Source: UBA4465 sp002292365
Lineage (GTDB): Bacteria > Bacteroidota > Bacteroidia > Cytophagales > Cyclobacteriaceae
Assembly (NCBI GenBank): GCA_943788615.1
Contig: CALSQY010000004.1
Coordinates: 372,001-436,000 of the forward strand
Direction: 5' to 3'
Length of the DNA: 64,000 nt
The translations under genes and the position numbers were made by a program. Within the stretch, counting starts at the first letter, position 1, and each line of letters begins with the position of its first letter. Positions 37,734-47,349 of this stretch are shown here, piece after piece. The notes beneath the pieces are model-generated. The model ran no database searches. It was not told where the DNA came from and saw only the letters and a program-made list of their open reading frames with translations.

Positions 37734-38975
37734 TCAGGAAAAAGCGTTGATTCCAGTTATATCTGCACCCAAAATCAATAAATGAATATCATGCGTACCC
37801 TCATATGTAACAACAGACTCAAGATTCATCATATGTCGCATCATGGGAAATTCCCCTGTAATACCCATGCCCCCATGTATTTGTCGTGCTTCTCTAGCTA
37901 CATTTAAGGCTACTTCAACACTATTTCTTTTTGCCATAGATATTTGAGGCGTAGTCGCCTTGCCCTGTTCCATCATCAATCCTAATTTCCAATTAAGCAA
38001 TTGGGCTTTGGTTATTTCTGTTAACATTTCTGCCAATTTTTTCTGAATTAACTGAAAGGATCCTATCGGCTTTCCAAACTGAATCCGTTCTAATGAATAT
38101 CTGCGGGCGGCGTCGTAACAATCCATAGCTGCTCCAATCGCTCCCCAAGCGATTCCATACCGAGCACTATCGAGACATTGCATGGGGGCACCCAAACCTG
38201 TTTTGCCTTGCAATAAATTTTCTTTAGGCACCTTCACATCACTAAAAACAAGCTCTCCTGTACAGGATGCCCTCAATGACCATTTTCCATGGGTCTCCGG
38301 CGTAGTAAACCCCTCCATCCCTCGTTCTACTATGAGACCATGAATTCTACCCTTTTCATCTTTTGCCCAAACGACGGCAATATCTGCATGAGGTGCATTA
38401 GAAATCCACATTTTGGCTCCGTTCAACAAATAATAATCTCCTTTATCTTCAAAATTTGTCTCCATCCCAGACGGATTCGAGCCATGATTGGGTTCTGTCA
38501 AACCAAAGCAGCCTAACATTTCGCCTGAAGCTAGTTTTGGTAAAAACTTAATTCTCTGCTCCTCAGAACCATAAGTGTAAATAGGATACATCACCAAAGA
38601 ACCTTGAACTGATGCGGTGGATCGCATTCCTGAATCACCTCGTTCGATCTCTTGCATGATGAGCCCATAAGATATATAATCCAGTCCACCCCCACCATAT
38701 TGCTGCGGAACAGTGGGGCCAAAAGCTCCCATAAATCCAAACTTTGACACAATCTCGTTTGGGAAGTGATTTTTCTCTGCCCATCCTTCAATAAATGGGG
38801 TAATTTCTTTTTTGACAAAATCTCTAATAGAAGCCCGAATCATCAAATGCTCTTCACTCAGAAGGTCATCAATCTGATAATAATCTGGAGACTCAAAATG
38901 GTCCTGGTAATTATTGGCCTTTTGGTGGCTTGGAGAGGATGAAGTTTTGGACATTTCGTTAACTTTGTTTGACAT
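37734..38975 (-). CDS. Acyl-CoA dehydrogenase, glutaryl-CoA dehydrogenase type
   Basis: 413 residues from the ATG at 38975; the frame extends to 39008 but a minus-7 element overlaps those codons. FAD-dependent oxidation of an acyl-CoA. CFGLTEPNHGSNPSGMET is the flavin-binding loop, DSARYGIAWGAIGAAMDCYD and RIQFGKPIGSFQLIQKKLA are the helical domain signatures, and the catalytic glutamate is in VVTYEGTHDIHLLILG. YEGTHDIH and the C-terminal TGINAF favour glutaryl-CoA dehydrogenase, which oxidises and decarboxylates glutaryl-CoA to crotonyl-CoA in lysine breakdown. No electron-transfer flavoprotein gene is near. Confidence 0.88.
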   Translation of the reverse strand: MSNKVNEMSKTSSSPSHQKANNYQDHFESPDYYQIDDLLSEEHLMIRASIRDFVKKEITPFIEGWAEKNHFPNEIVSKFGFMGAFGPTVPQQYGGGGLDYISYGLIMQEIERGDSGMRSTASVQGSLVMYPIYTYGSEEQRIKFLPKLASGEMLGCFGLTEPNHGSNPSGMETNFEDKGDYYLLNGAKMWISNAPHADIAVVWAKDEKGRIHGLIVERGMEGFTTPETHGKWSLRASCTGELVFSDVKVPKENLLQGKTGLGAPMQCLDSARYGIAWGAIGAAMDCYDAARRYSLERIQFGKPIGSFQLIQKKLAEMLTEITKAQLLNWKLGLMMEQGKATTPQISMAKRNSVEVALNVAREARQIHGGMGITGEFPMMRHMMNLESVVTYEGTHDIHLLILGADITGINAFS

Positions 38976-38987
38976 TGAATTATAATT

Positions 38988-38995
38988 CAAATTTA
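38988..38995 (-). promoter_or_regulatory. Minus-7 element for acyl-CoA dehydrogenase gene
   Basis: TAAATTTG on the minus strand lies 13 bases before the ATG at 38975 and inside the longer reading frame, so it both supports the later start and gives a leader under 10 bases. Confidence 0.45.
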
Positions 38996-39061
38996 CTTTG
39001 CAATGCATTTACTTAATCCTTTTTATGAAAAAATATTTTATTAGATTTTAATATTTTAATT

Positions 39062-40819
39062 GTGGATAAAAACTATTATGTTCTTTTTTTTTCTCTATTA
39101 TGGACTCCCATCTGTCAGGGGCAATTATTACTTCAAAAAAACTATTTTGACGAACAAAATCGAAAAATTAAAAGTATTATAAGTATTTCCGTTAATGACT
39201 CTACACTGGAAGGGCCTTACCTTGCTTATTATCCAAATGGACATAAAAAAATTGAAGGCTTTTATCATTTAAATCATGCTGACAGCCTTTGGAGCTATTA
39301 TCATGCCAATAATTATAAAAAAGCCGTTGGCTATTTTATTAATAATAAGCAACATGGACTTTGGGAATATTATGACAGCTTAGGGATCAAACAAAGAGAA
39401 GTCACCTTCAATAATGGGCTGAAGAGCGGTATCTACAAAGATTTTTACAGTGAAGAAAAAATAAAATCATCAGGGGAATTGTTAAATGGTAAAAAAATAG
39501 GTCTTTGGAGAGAATATAATCAAGAAGGTCTTCTAAATAACACCAAATGGATTCAGAATGATACCGTCATTTTACAGCGCAGCTTTTATTCAAATGGCAA
39601 GATAAAATATCAAGGAACAAAAATAAATAGGGTGAAATCTGGTCAATGGACCTTTTTTTTTGAAAATGGTCAAGTGGCCAGAGAAGGCTTTTTTAAAAAC
39701 GATAATCAAGAGGGTACTTGGGTTTATTGGAATGAAAATGGACTAAAAAAGGCTGAAGGAAATTACACGCAGGGAAAGAAACAAGGCTATTGGGAATTTT
39801 TTGATGCAAATGGCATACTCAAAAGTTCAGGAGATTTCTCAAATGACCTTGGCAATATAAAAGCTTTCAACACTGCCGGCAATATTCAATCGCAAGGAAG
39901 TCTTTTAAATGGTAAAAAATGGGGTGATTGGATTTACTTTGATAGTAATGAAGAAGTGATTGGTAAGGCCATTTTTGAAAATGGATTAGGTGTCTATAAA
40001 GGCTTTTATCCAGATGGTTCCTTATATATAACCGGTACTCTGGAAAACGATAAGAAAATTGGGGAATGGATGATCTATGATAAAAAAGGAAATTTGCAAG
40101 GTAAGTACACCCCTTTCTATGAGAATTCATCAGAAATCCAACCTCCAACGGACTTCAAGCAAATCATCAATCCAAACTTAAAAGCACAAAATCCTGATTT
40201 TTTTTATAAGCCCAATTTGAATAGGTACTTTAATAAAAGGAACCAAGAATACAGGGGGTTGATTCTGACCTCAGGTCTTCTCAACCCTATTTTCAACCAA
40301 ATATCCATGGGTATAGAATTGTATTTTCAAGAACGATTGGGTTATGAAATTCTTTATAGTTATTACCGTGATCCCATCTTTAAAAAATTCTCAGATATCG
40401 ATGATTATAAGCCTTACGAATATGGTCATAATCTCATGTTTAAGCAAAAATTCTATCAAAAAGATAGTGATTTAGGTATGGCTTATTTTGGACATCAAAT
40501 TTCTTTGATGCTGCACAAACACCAATTAAATGGGCTAGATCAAACAGTACTTCCCTTTAAACCCCTATTCATCCGAAGTCGTGAAATATCTCTCGAGTAT
40601 GGTATCTATGTTGGATATAAATGGATGAAAAAATCAGACGGAAAAGGTTTTGTCTTAGATGCTTTTACTGGGGTAAATATAGGCATGACAAAATGGAAAG
40701 AATTATATAATGAAAACATTAACTATGACAATTATTTTAACGATATTAAACTAGAATCTTCTCTACTTTCTTTTAACTTGGGTATCATGATCGGTTTTTC
40801 GACAAAAAGTATAAAATGA
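39062..40819 (+). CDS. YwqK/MORN-repeat protein with C-terminal beta-barrel-like domain
   Basis: 585 residues from a GTG, with a signal peptide (YYVLFFSLLWTPICQG). Residues 45-350 hold about a dozen repeats of roughly 23 residues of the YwqK/MORN type, each with YY.NG..K..G.Y..G...G.W..Y (for example YYPNGHKKIEGFYHLNHADS and FFENGQVAREGFFKNDNQEG). The last 200 residues change to strands with aromatic ends (GILTSGLLNPIF-like start, LGYEILYSYYRD, EISLEYGIYVGYKW, SFNLGIMIGFS), like an outer-membrane barrel. A repeat arm on a barrel anchor is inferred. The stop overlaps the next start (ATGA). Confidence 0.75.
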   Translation: MDKNYYVLFFSLLWTPICQGQLLLQKNYFDEQNRKIKSIISISVNDSTLEGPYLAYYPNGHKKIEGFYHLNHADSLWSYYHANNYKKAVGYFINNKQHGLWEYYDSLGIKQREVTFNNGLKSGIYKDFYSEEKIKSSGELLNGKKIGLWREYNQEGLLNNTKWIQNDTVILQRSFYSNGKIKYQGTKINRVKSGQWTFFFENGQVAREGFFKNDNQEGTWVYWNENGLKKAEGNYTQGKKQGYWEFFDANGILKSSGDFSNDLGNIKAFNTAGNIQSQGSLLNGKKWGDWIYFDSNEEVIGKAIFENGLGVYKGFYPDGSLYITGTLENDKKIGEWMIYDKKGNLQGKYTPFYENSSEIQPPTDFKQIINPNLKAQNPDFFYKPNLNRYFNKRNQEYRGLILTSGLLNPIFNQISMGIELYFQERLGYEILYSYYRDPIFKKFSDIDDYKPYEYGHNLMFKQKFYQKDSDLGMAYFGHQISLMLHKHQLNGLDQTVLPFKPLFIRSREISLEYGIYVGYKWMKKSDGKGFVLDAFTGVNIGMTKWKELYNENINYDNYFNDIKLESSLLSFNLGIMIGFSTKSIK

Positions 40820-41193
40820 AAATACTCAAAAAAACGCTTATCATGGGGGCTTCACCGAATCCATCAAGATATGGAAACATAGCTGCCCTCAGGCTTCATG
40901 ATGCTGGAAAATCATTTATCCCTGTTGGGATAAAAGCAGGGTTCATTGCTGGAAAAAAAATAGAAGATCTTGATGCTTTTAAAAAATATGATGAAATCCA
41001 TACCGTGAGCCTTTATCTCAACCCAAAAAATCAATCTACCTATGAAGACTATATCCTTTCTATGAAACCTAAAAGAATCATCTTTAACCCTGGGACAGAA
41101 AACCCTAAGTTCATGGATCGTGCCCAAAAAGAAGGTATAGAGGTTTTACAAGCCTGTACCCTAGTTATGTTAGCTTCGAATACCTATGATTAA
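40816..41193 (+). CDS. CoA-binding domain protein (YccU-like)
   Basis: 125 residues, a single Rossmann-like CoA-binding domain. TLIMGASPNPSRYGNIAALR is the nucleotide-binding turn and IIFNPGTENPKFMDRAQKEG and VLQACTLVML the second half, as in the succinyl-CoA synthetase alpha N-domain and YccU. Such stand-alone domains have no established role. The start overlaps the repeat-protein stop by four bases. Confidence 0.88.
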   Translation: MKILKKTLIMGASPNPSRYGNIAALRLHDAGKSFIPVGIKAGFIAGKKIEDLDAFKKYDEIHTVSLYLNPKNQSTYEDYILSMKPKRIIFNPGTENPKFMDRAQKEGIEVLQACTLVMLASNTYD

Positions 41194-41310
41194 TTAACGG
41201 GATAAGCCTGTTTCTCTAAGTACTGCTGATCTGACTCAAAGATTTTTTTTAGATCCCAATCTTTATTCCGATAATCAAAATTTTCTCGTGATATTAAGAC
41301 TATTTTTAAT

Positions 41311-41318
41311 TACTTTTG
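41311..41318 (+). promoter_or_regulatory. Minus-7 element for gyrB
   Basis: TACTTTTG fits TAnnTTTG, 18 bases before the gyrB ATG. No TTG at 19-21 bases upstream. Confidence 0.45.
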
Positions 41319-41336
41319 TAGATAGAATATACATGT

Positions 41337-43295
41337 ATGTCAGAAAATAAAGCACCCAATAAATCAGAATACTCAGCCAGTAATATTCAGGTTCTAGAAG
41401 GACTCGAAGCCGTCAGAAAACGACCAGCAATGTACATAGGTGACATTGGAATCAAAGGACTTCACCATCTTATATGGGAAGTGGTCGATAACTCTATCGA
41501 TGAGGCTTTAGCTGGACACTGTTCGAATATCAATGTCGAAATTAATACTAATCAATCTATTACCGTAACTGATGACGGTAGAGGTATTCCAACAGACCTT
41601 CACGAAAAAGAGAAGAGGTCTGCACTTGAAGTGGTTATGACTGTGCTTCACGCCGGAGGTAAGTTTGATAAAGACACCTACAAAGTTTCAGGGGGTCTTC
41701 ATGGAGTGGGCGTCTCTTGCGTCAATGCACTTTCAAGTAAATTGATTGCTATTGTTCATAGGAATGGAATCATTTATCAGCAAGAATATAACAAAGGCAT
41801 ACCTAAATATTCTGTTAAACAGGTAGGCACTACTGATATAACAGGTACAATTATTGAATTCCATCCTGATAAAGAAATATTTACGGCCGGTGAATATAAC
41901 TATGAGACCGTCGCCACTAGGTGTAGAGAACTTTCTTTTTTAAATGCCGGAATTACCATCACTTTAAAAGACCATAGAGAGCAGGAGGATGATGGATCAG
42001 CCAAAGGAGAAACTTTTTTATCCAGGGGAGGCTTAAAAGAATTTGTAGAGTATTTAGATGTCTCCCGAGAAACCTTAATCCCTCATCCCATCTATATGGA
42101 TGGTGAAAAAGGTGCTATCCCTGTTCAAGTGGCATTGAGTTATAATACCTCTTATACCGAGCATGTCATCTCTTATGTCAATAATATCAATACTATTGAA
42201 GGAGGTACGCACATCGCGGGATTTAGACGCGCCCTGACGAGGACCTTGAAAGCCTATGCCGACAAATCGGGCATCCTTGATAAAGTGAAAGTAGAAATTA
42301 CTGGTGATGATTTTAGAGAGGGACTTACTGCCGTAATATCTGTAAAGGTAGCCGAGCCTCAATTTGAAGGCCAAACCAAAACAAAATTAGGAAACTCTGA
42401 AGTAAGTGGTGCCGTAGATACTTGTGTGAGCGAGATGCTCAATAATTATTTAGAAGAAAATCCAAAAGAAGCTCGACAGATTGTTCAGAAAGTTGTTTTG
42501 GCAGCGCAAGCACGCCACGCGGCAAGAAAGGCACGTGAAATGGTGCAACGAAAAAATGTTTTGGGCGGATCCGGTTTACCAGGTAAATTGGCAGATTGTT
42601 CAAATAAAGATCCTGAGGCCTGTGAAATCTATCTAGTTGAGGGAGACTCTGCAGGAGGGTCTGCCAAACAAGGCCGCGACCGGATGTTTCAGGCAATTCT
42701 TCCCTTACGAGGTAAAATTCTTAATGTTGAAAAGGCGCAAGAACACCGTATATACGATAATGAGGAAATAAAAAATATGATTACCGCCTTGGGAGTTTCG
42801 TTCGGTACTCCTGAGAATGAAAAGGCACTGAATATGGAAAAACTGAGATATCACAAAGTGATAATCATGACAGATGCAGATATTGATGGCAGCCATATCA
42901 GAACCTTAATTTTAACTTTCTTCTTTAGGTACATGAACGATCTCATAGAAAAAGGTTATCTCTATATCGCTTTGCCACCACTTTATTTAGTCAAAAAGGG
43001 GAAAACAGAAAAATACGCCTGGTCTGATGATGATCGCGATCGTGTCATTAAAGAAGTTGCGGGCAATGGCAAGGAAGAAAATGTGAGTTTCCAACGATAC
43101 AAAGGTTTAGGAGAAATGAATCCAGAACAACTCTGGACAACCACCATGGACCCTAAAAATAGAAGTTTAAAGCAAGTGACTATTGAATCTGCAGCTGAAG
43201 CTGATCGATTGTTTTCCATGTTAATGGGTGATGAAGTAGCTCCGAGAAGAGAGTTTATTGAGAAAAATGCGAAATACGCCAAAATAGATGCCTAG
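41337..43295 (+). CDS. gyrB: DNA gyrase subunit B
   Basis: 652 residues, the length usual in Bacteroidota (without the extra C-terminal insert of proteobacteria). GHKL ATPase motifs EVVDNSIDEALAGHC, DDGRGIPTD and SGGLHGVGVSCVNALS lie within the first 130 residues. The TOPRIM domain has LVEGDSAGGSAKQGRDR and IIMTDADIDGSHIRTL, and the tail has RYKGLGEMNPEQLW. Both gyrB and topoisomerase IV ParE share these; the QLWTTTMDP tail and EGDSAGGSAKQGR favour gyrase. No gyrA, dnaA or recF is adjacent, so this is not an origin region. Confidence 0.95.
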   Translation: MSENKAPNKSEYSASNIQVLEGLEAVRKRPAMYIGDIGIKGLHHLIWEVVDNSIDEALAGHCSNINVEINTNQSITVTDDGRGIPTDLHEKEKRSALEVVMTVLHAGGKFDKDTYKVSGGLHGVGVSCVNALSSKLIAIVHRNGIIYQQEYNKGIPKYSVKQVGTTDITGTIIEFHPDKEIFTAGEYNYETVATRCRELSFLNAGITITLKDHREQEDDGSAKGETFLSRGGLKEFVEYLDVSRETLIPHPIYMDGEKGAIPVQVALSYNTSYTEHVISYVNNINTIEGGTHIAGFRRALTRTLKAYADKSGILDKVKVEITGDDFREGLTAVISVKVAEPQFEGQTKTKLGNSEVSGAVDTCVSEMLNNYLEENPKEARQIVQKVVLAAQARHAARKAREMVQRKNVLGGSGLPGKLADCSNKDPEACEIYLVEGDSAGGSAKQGRDRMFQAILPLRGKILNVEKAQEHRIYDNEEIKNMITALGVSFGTPENEKALNMEKLRYHKVIIMTDADIDGSHIRTLILTFFFRYMNDLIEKGYLYIALPPLYLVKKGKTEKYAWSDDDRDRVIKEVAGNGKEENVSFQRYKGLGEMNPEQLWTTTMDPKNRSLKQVTIESAAEADRLFSMLMGDEVAPRREFIEKNAKYAKIDA

Positions 43296-43333
43296 ATACC
43301 TCTATTTTGGGTTCTTTGTATTTATATTAACGT

Positions 43334-45157
43334 ATGATTAAAACTTTATTACTCCTTATTATAGCCCTACCTTTGGGAGGTCTCTCTCAACAGACTTATT
43401 GGCAGCAAGCAGTAGATTACAAAATGGAAATAGAAGTTGATGTGGAAAAACATCAATTTACTGGATCTCAAATACTGCGCTACACTAATAACAGTCCAGA
43501 TACACTTCGTAGAGTTTATTACCACCTTTATTTTAATGCCTTTCAGCCTGATGGCATGATGGATGTACGGAGTAGATCCATAAAAGACCCCGATGATAGA
43601 GTCATGGATCGAATTTCAAAATTGAAGGATAATGAAATTGGATATCATATCATAGAAACCCTCTTACAAGAAAATACTGAGTTATCATTCAATATAGAAT
43701 ATACCGTGCTTGAAGTTCAATTGGCCCACCCCATCTTACCTGGATCCACAACGGAACTGACTATGAACTTCAAATCCCAAATCCCTGTTCAAATAAGGAG
43801 GTCAGGTAGAGATAATCTAGAAGGAATTTCTTATTCTATGGCCCAGTGGTATCCCAAAATAGCTGAATATGATTCGCGAGGATGGCACGCGGACCCCTAT
43901 GTAGCCAGAGAGTTTTATGCCCCCTGGGGCCGATTTGATGTTTCCATCACTATAGATAAAAATTATATCGTAGCTGCCTCCGGAGTATTAGAGAACAATA
44001 ATGAAATAGGATATGGTTATCAAGATGATCTATTGATTGACCAAAAGCACAAAGGTAAAAAACTCACTTGGCATTTTTTCAATGAACAAGCACACGACTT
44101 TATGTGGGCTGCAGATCCTGATTATATTCATAAAATAGCACAAGTCCCCAACGGACCCAAATTGCATTTTTTTTATCAGCAAGGCCATGCCACAAGGCAT
44201 TGGAAGAAATTGCCAGAAATACTCATAGCTGCCTTTCAGTACATGAATACCCATTTTGGAGCATATCCCTTTAGCGATTTCTATGTAATCCAAGGAGGAG
44301 ATGGAGGTATGGAATACCCGATGTCTACGCTCATCACCGGTCACAGAGATTTATTAAGTCTTGTAGGCGTAACGATTCATGAGGCTTTGCATAGTTGGTA
44401 TCAAGGCGTATTGGCTACCAACGAAAGCTATTATCATTGGATGGATGAAGGTTACACCAGCTATGCGAGTAGTCTTACCTTGGACTATTTGATGGGAGCC
44501 GACAACAACCAATCCAATACTAGCAATTATACTGATTATTTCAGTTTGGTATCTAGTGGCAAAGAAGAGCCCATGTCCACTCATGCAGATTATTTTGAAA
44601 CCAATTTTGCTTACAAAAGAGCCGCCTATTCAAAGGGTGCGGTAAGTCTAGCCCAGTTGGGCTATATTGTAGGTAATTCATGCCTTGAAGACATTCTATT
44701 AGCCTATTTCGATCAATGGAAATTCAAACACCCAAATATGTATGATTTCATCAAAATAGCTGAAAAAACTTCGTCGATAGAATTAGACTGGTACTATGAC
44801 TATTGGGTCCACTCAATCAAAACAATTGACTATGCCATTACAGAGGTAAAGTCACTTGGAGCATCTACTCATATTCAACTCAAAAGAATCGACCCCATGC
44901 CCATGCCCATTGACCTAGTAGTCACTCAAAAAAATGGAACCAAAAAATCTTATTATATTCCATTAGGTATCATGCGAGGTACTAAAAAATCAGAAACTGC
45001 CATGGCGCGCCAAATAAAGAAAGACTGGCATTGGACCCATCCCACCTATAATTTAATAATAAAGCTCAATTTGAATGATATAAAATCTATAGAAATAGAC
45101 CCAAGTCAAAGAATGGCCGATGTTGATCGATCCAATAACAACTATCCAATGAATTAA
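43334..45157 (+). CDS. M1-family metallopeptidase, secreted
   Basis: 607 residues with a signal peptide (LLLLIIALPLGGLSQQ). The N-terminal beta-sandwich (residues 25-200) is followed by the catalytic domain. GGDGGMEYP is the exopeptidase GxMEN-like loop, and the zinc motif HEALH at about residue 349 has the third ligand glutamate 19 residues on in WMDEGYTSYA. An aminopeptidase acting on peptides in the periplasm or outside the cell is likely. The glycine-rich loop GGMEYP in place of GAMEN is common in this bacterial subgroup. It ends five bases before a convergent DUF1573 gene. Confidence 0.9.
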   Translation: MIKTLLLLIIALPLGGLSQQTYWQQAVDYKMEIEVDVEKHQFTGSQILRYTNNSPDTLRRVYYHLYFNAFQPDGMMDVRSRSIKDPDDRVMDRISKLKDNEIGYHIIETLLQENTELSFNIEYTVLEVQLAHPILPGSTTELTMNFKSQIPVQIRRSGRDNLEGISYSMAQWYPKIAEYDSRGWHADPYVAREFYAPWGRFDVSITIDKNYIVAASGVLENNNEIGYGYQDDLLIDQKHKGKKLTWHFFNEQAHDFMWAADPDYIHKIAQVPNGPKLHFFYQQGHATRHWKKLPEILIAAFQYMNTHFGAYPFSDFYVIQGGDGGMEYPMSTLITGHRDLLSLVGVTIHEALHSWYQGVLATNESYYHWMDEGYTSYASSLTLDYLMGADNNQSNTSNYTDYFSLVSSGKEEPMSTHADYFETNFAYKRAAYSKGAVSLAQLGYIVGNSCLEDILLAYFDQWKFKHPNMYDFIKIAEKTSSIELDWYYDYWVHSIKTIDYAITEVKSLGASTHIQLKRIDPMPMPIDLVVTQKNGTKKSYYIPLGIMRGTKKSETAMARQIKKDWHWTHPTYNLIIKLNLNDIKSIEIDPSQRMADVDRSNNNYPMN

Positions 45158-45162
45158 TGGCG

Positions 45163-46230
45163 CTAAGGTATCTGAGCTTTTAGTGAGATTACCCGAGTTG
45201 AATTCAAGGGGTCATTGGTAAATAAAGTTAAGTTTTTAAACTGACGTCCTTTTCTATTGAGCGGATCGAATTTAATCTTCAAAATCGTACTGTCTCCTCC
45301 GGAAATATTCTCTTTTTTTAAATCCCAGTCAACACACTCACAATTAGATTTTATCATCCTGATATTGAGTACATCAACTCCTCTATTATACAAACTTATT
45401 GTATGAAATTTAGATTGATCAGCTGAGAATTTGCCAAAATCTATATTTTCATCAGATAATTCCAGTTTAGGATAATCCACTAAATCCCCCCTAAATGCTG
45501 ATGTAACTTCAAAATATTCTTCAATCGTAGCTACCACACTGATTCGTTTTAGGGGCATCTCGACATCTGTTGTTATTATACCTAAACCGTCTCTAAGAAA
45601 ACCTAAATCTGCTCTACGAACAGGATCATAATTTAAAAGAAGGGTCCCTATAGATTTGGGAGGCAAGGTATCTGGCAATATCCTCAATTGAATGAAGTCT
45701 GGAATCCTAGATGAATCCATCAAAAAGGTCATCGCACTGTCTGAATTATTATAAATTTTAAATTCTTTTTCTACTCTCTTATGATGCCATATAGAACCCA
45801 TATTAAATAGTTTGTAAGGCAAAAAAAGATTTCCAAAATGAGCTGGAAATATTGATATTATATCTTTTGAACTGTTAATGACAAAACCAGTAATTTGTAA
45901 AGTAGTACTGATATTCTCATCACTAACCACGTGAATGAGCTTATGAAAAGCACCTGATCTATTTGAAGCATTAAAGCTTATTGTGATTGAATCAGTTGCA
46001 TTTGGAGCTATTTTTTCTCGATTATAAGTCGTCATCACGCAATCGCAGGAAGCCTTTACTGAGGTTATCCTAACACTATCTATGCCCTCATTTAGAAAGG
46101 TAAAAGTATAGCTAACTTTTTCATTTTCAATGAGTTCTCCAAAACGATGAACTGTCTCCTGAAATCTAAGACTTGACTGACCATAGCCCAAAAATGAAAG
46201 AAATATAAAAACGATAGAAAGATGCCTCAT
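45163..46230 (-). CDS. DUF1573 protein, secreted
   Basis: 355 residues; signal peptide LSIVFIFLSFLGYGQ. Residues 20-120 (ETVHRFGELIENEKVSYTF, VKASCDCVM) and 250-355 (IDFGKFSADQSKFHTISLYN, IKSNCECVDW) are two DUF1573 immunoglobulin-like domains with the family's CxC motif, and a third, more divergent domain lies between them. These ASH-like domains are common in Bacteroidota exported proteins. Function is unknown. The gene is divergent from trpS. Confidence 0.85.
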   Translation of the reverse strand: MRHLSIVFIFLSFLGYGQSSLRFQETVHRFGELIENEKVSYTFTFLNEGIDSVRITSVKASCDCVMTTYNREKIAPNATDSITISFNASNRSGAFHKLIHVVSDENISTTLQITGFVINSSKDIISIFPAHFGNLFLPYKLFNMGSIWHHKRVEKEFKIYNNSDSAMTFLMDSSRIPDFIQLRILPDTLPPKSIGTLLLNYDPVRRADLGFLRDGLGIITTDVEMPLKRISVVATIEEYFEVTSAFRGDLVDYPKLELSDENIDFGKFSADQSKFHTISLYNRGVDVLNIRMIKSNCECVDWDLKKENISGGDSTILKIKFDPLNRKGRQFKNLTLFTNDPLNSTRVISLKAQIP

Positions 46231-46278
46231 TTATCTCAGCAATATTACACGAAAACTCACAATTTTAGTCGTTAATAA

Positions 46279-46308
46279 TTGATTTCTCAACTAGGAATTA
46301 TAGGTTTG
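46279..46308 (+). promoter_or_regulatory. Bacteroidota promoter for trpS
   Basis: TTG (46279-46281), 19 bases, TAGGTTTG (46301-46308): a perfect TTG-N19-TAnnTTTG. The TTG here would otherwise be read as an alternative start codon of trpS; the promoter shows that the ATG at 46324 is the real one. Confidence 0.65.
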
Positions 46309-46323
46309 TATGAAAAAAGAAAA

Positions 46324-47292
46324 ATGGCCAGAATATTAACCGGAATTCAAAGTTCTGGAAAACCACATTTAGGTAATCTATTGGGTGCCATACTCCCTGC
46401 CATTGCACTCAGCAAGAAAGAGCGAAACGACTCCTATTTTTTTATTGCCGACCTTCATTCGCTCACCACTATCAAAGATGCTGAATTGCGAAAGGAAAAT
46501 GTAAGATCAGTAGCTGCTGCATGGATTGCTTGCGGTTTTGATATTGAAAAAAATACGTTTTACCGCCAGTCAAAAGTACCCGAGGTTTGTGAATTAGCTT
46601 GGATTCTAAATTGCTTTACGCCTTTTCCTATGTTGGCCAATGCCCACTCTTTCAAAGATAAATCTGATAAGCTCAGTGATGTGAATGCGGGTTTGTTTGT
46701 TTATCCTGTTCTCATGGCTGCAGATATCTTATTATATGATGCTGATATTATTCCAGTAGGTAAAGATCAAAAGCAGCATTTAGAAATGACCCGCGACTTA
46801 GGCCTTACATTCAATCGAAAATTTGGTGATACTTTTGTTATTCCGGAACCCCAGATCAGTAATCAAATGGAGATCGTTCCTGGAATTGATGGAAAAAAAA
46901 TGAGTAAATCTTATGGGAATATCCTTGATATTTTTCAACCTGATAAAAAACTCAGAAAAAATATTATGAGCATTAAAACGGACAGTTTAGCCCTTAAAGC
47001 GCCCAAAAATCCTACTACCTGCAATGTATTTAAACTATATGAATTACTTGGATCTGATGAGGAAATTGAAGTCTTGCGTAAGTCTTATTTAGGTGGTAAT
47101 TATGGTTATGGCAATGCCAAGCAAGAATTATTTGAACTAATTCTTAAAAAATTTGATAAAGAAAGAAGTACTTATGATAAACTCATCTCTGATCCTGAAT
47201 CATTGGAGAATATGTTGTGTGAAGGCGAAATAAAGGCCTCTAAAATCGCCCAGTCCGTGTTAGCTCGAGTAAAGGATAAAATAGGTTTTTAA
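46324..47292 (+). CDS. trpS: Tryptophan-tRNA ligase
   Basis: 322 residues from the ATG at 46324, the usual size. It charges tRNA-Trp. The class I motifs are HLGNLLGA (HIGH) in GIQSSGKPHLGNLLGA and GKKMSKSYGN (KMSKS). MLANAHSFKDKSD and DIIPVGKDQKQHLEMTRDL are family signatures. A start at 46279 is excluded by the promoter lying there. It stands alone, followed 57 bases later by the phosphohexomutase gene. Confidence 0.97.
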   Translation: MARILTGIQSSGKPHLGNLLGAILPAIALSKKERNDSYFFIADLHSLTTIKDAELRKENVRSVAAAWIACGFDIEKNTFYRQSKVPEVCELAWILNCFTPFPMLANAHSFKDKSDKLSDVNAGLFVYPVLMAADILLYDADIIPVGKDQKQHLEMTRDLGLTFNRKFGDTFVIPEPQISNQMEIVPGIDGKKMSKSYGNILDIFQPDKKLRKNIMSIKTDSLALKAPKNPTTCNVFKLYELLGSDEEIEVLRKSYLGGNYGYGNAKQELFELILKKFDKERSTYDKLISDPESLENMLCEGEIKASKIAQSVLARVKDKIGF

Positions 47293-47349
47293 TAAATAAG
47301 AGCTGATCTAATCCTTTTTAAAATCCGTTACTTTAATAAAAAAATATAA

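Noticed and set aside
41337..43295. gyrB as a marker of a replication origin
   Set aside because: No dnaA, recF, dnaN or DnaA-box cluster lies near it; gyrB is often away from the origin in Bacteroidota.
46279..46323. Longer trpS start at TTG 46279
   Set aside because: The TTG is the minus-33 element of a perfect promoter and the extra 15 residues do not fit the family; ATG 46324 gives the normal N-terminus.
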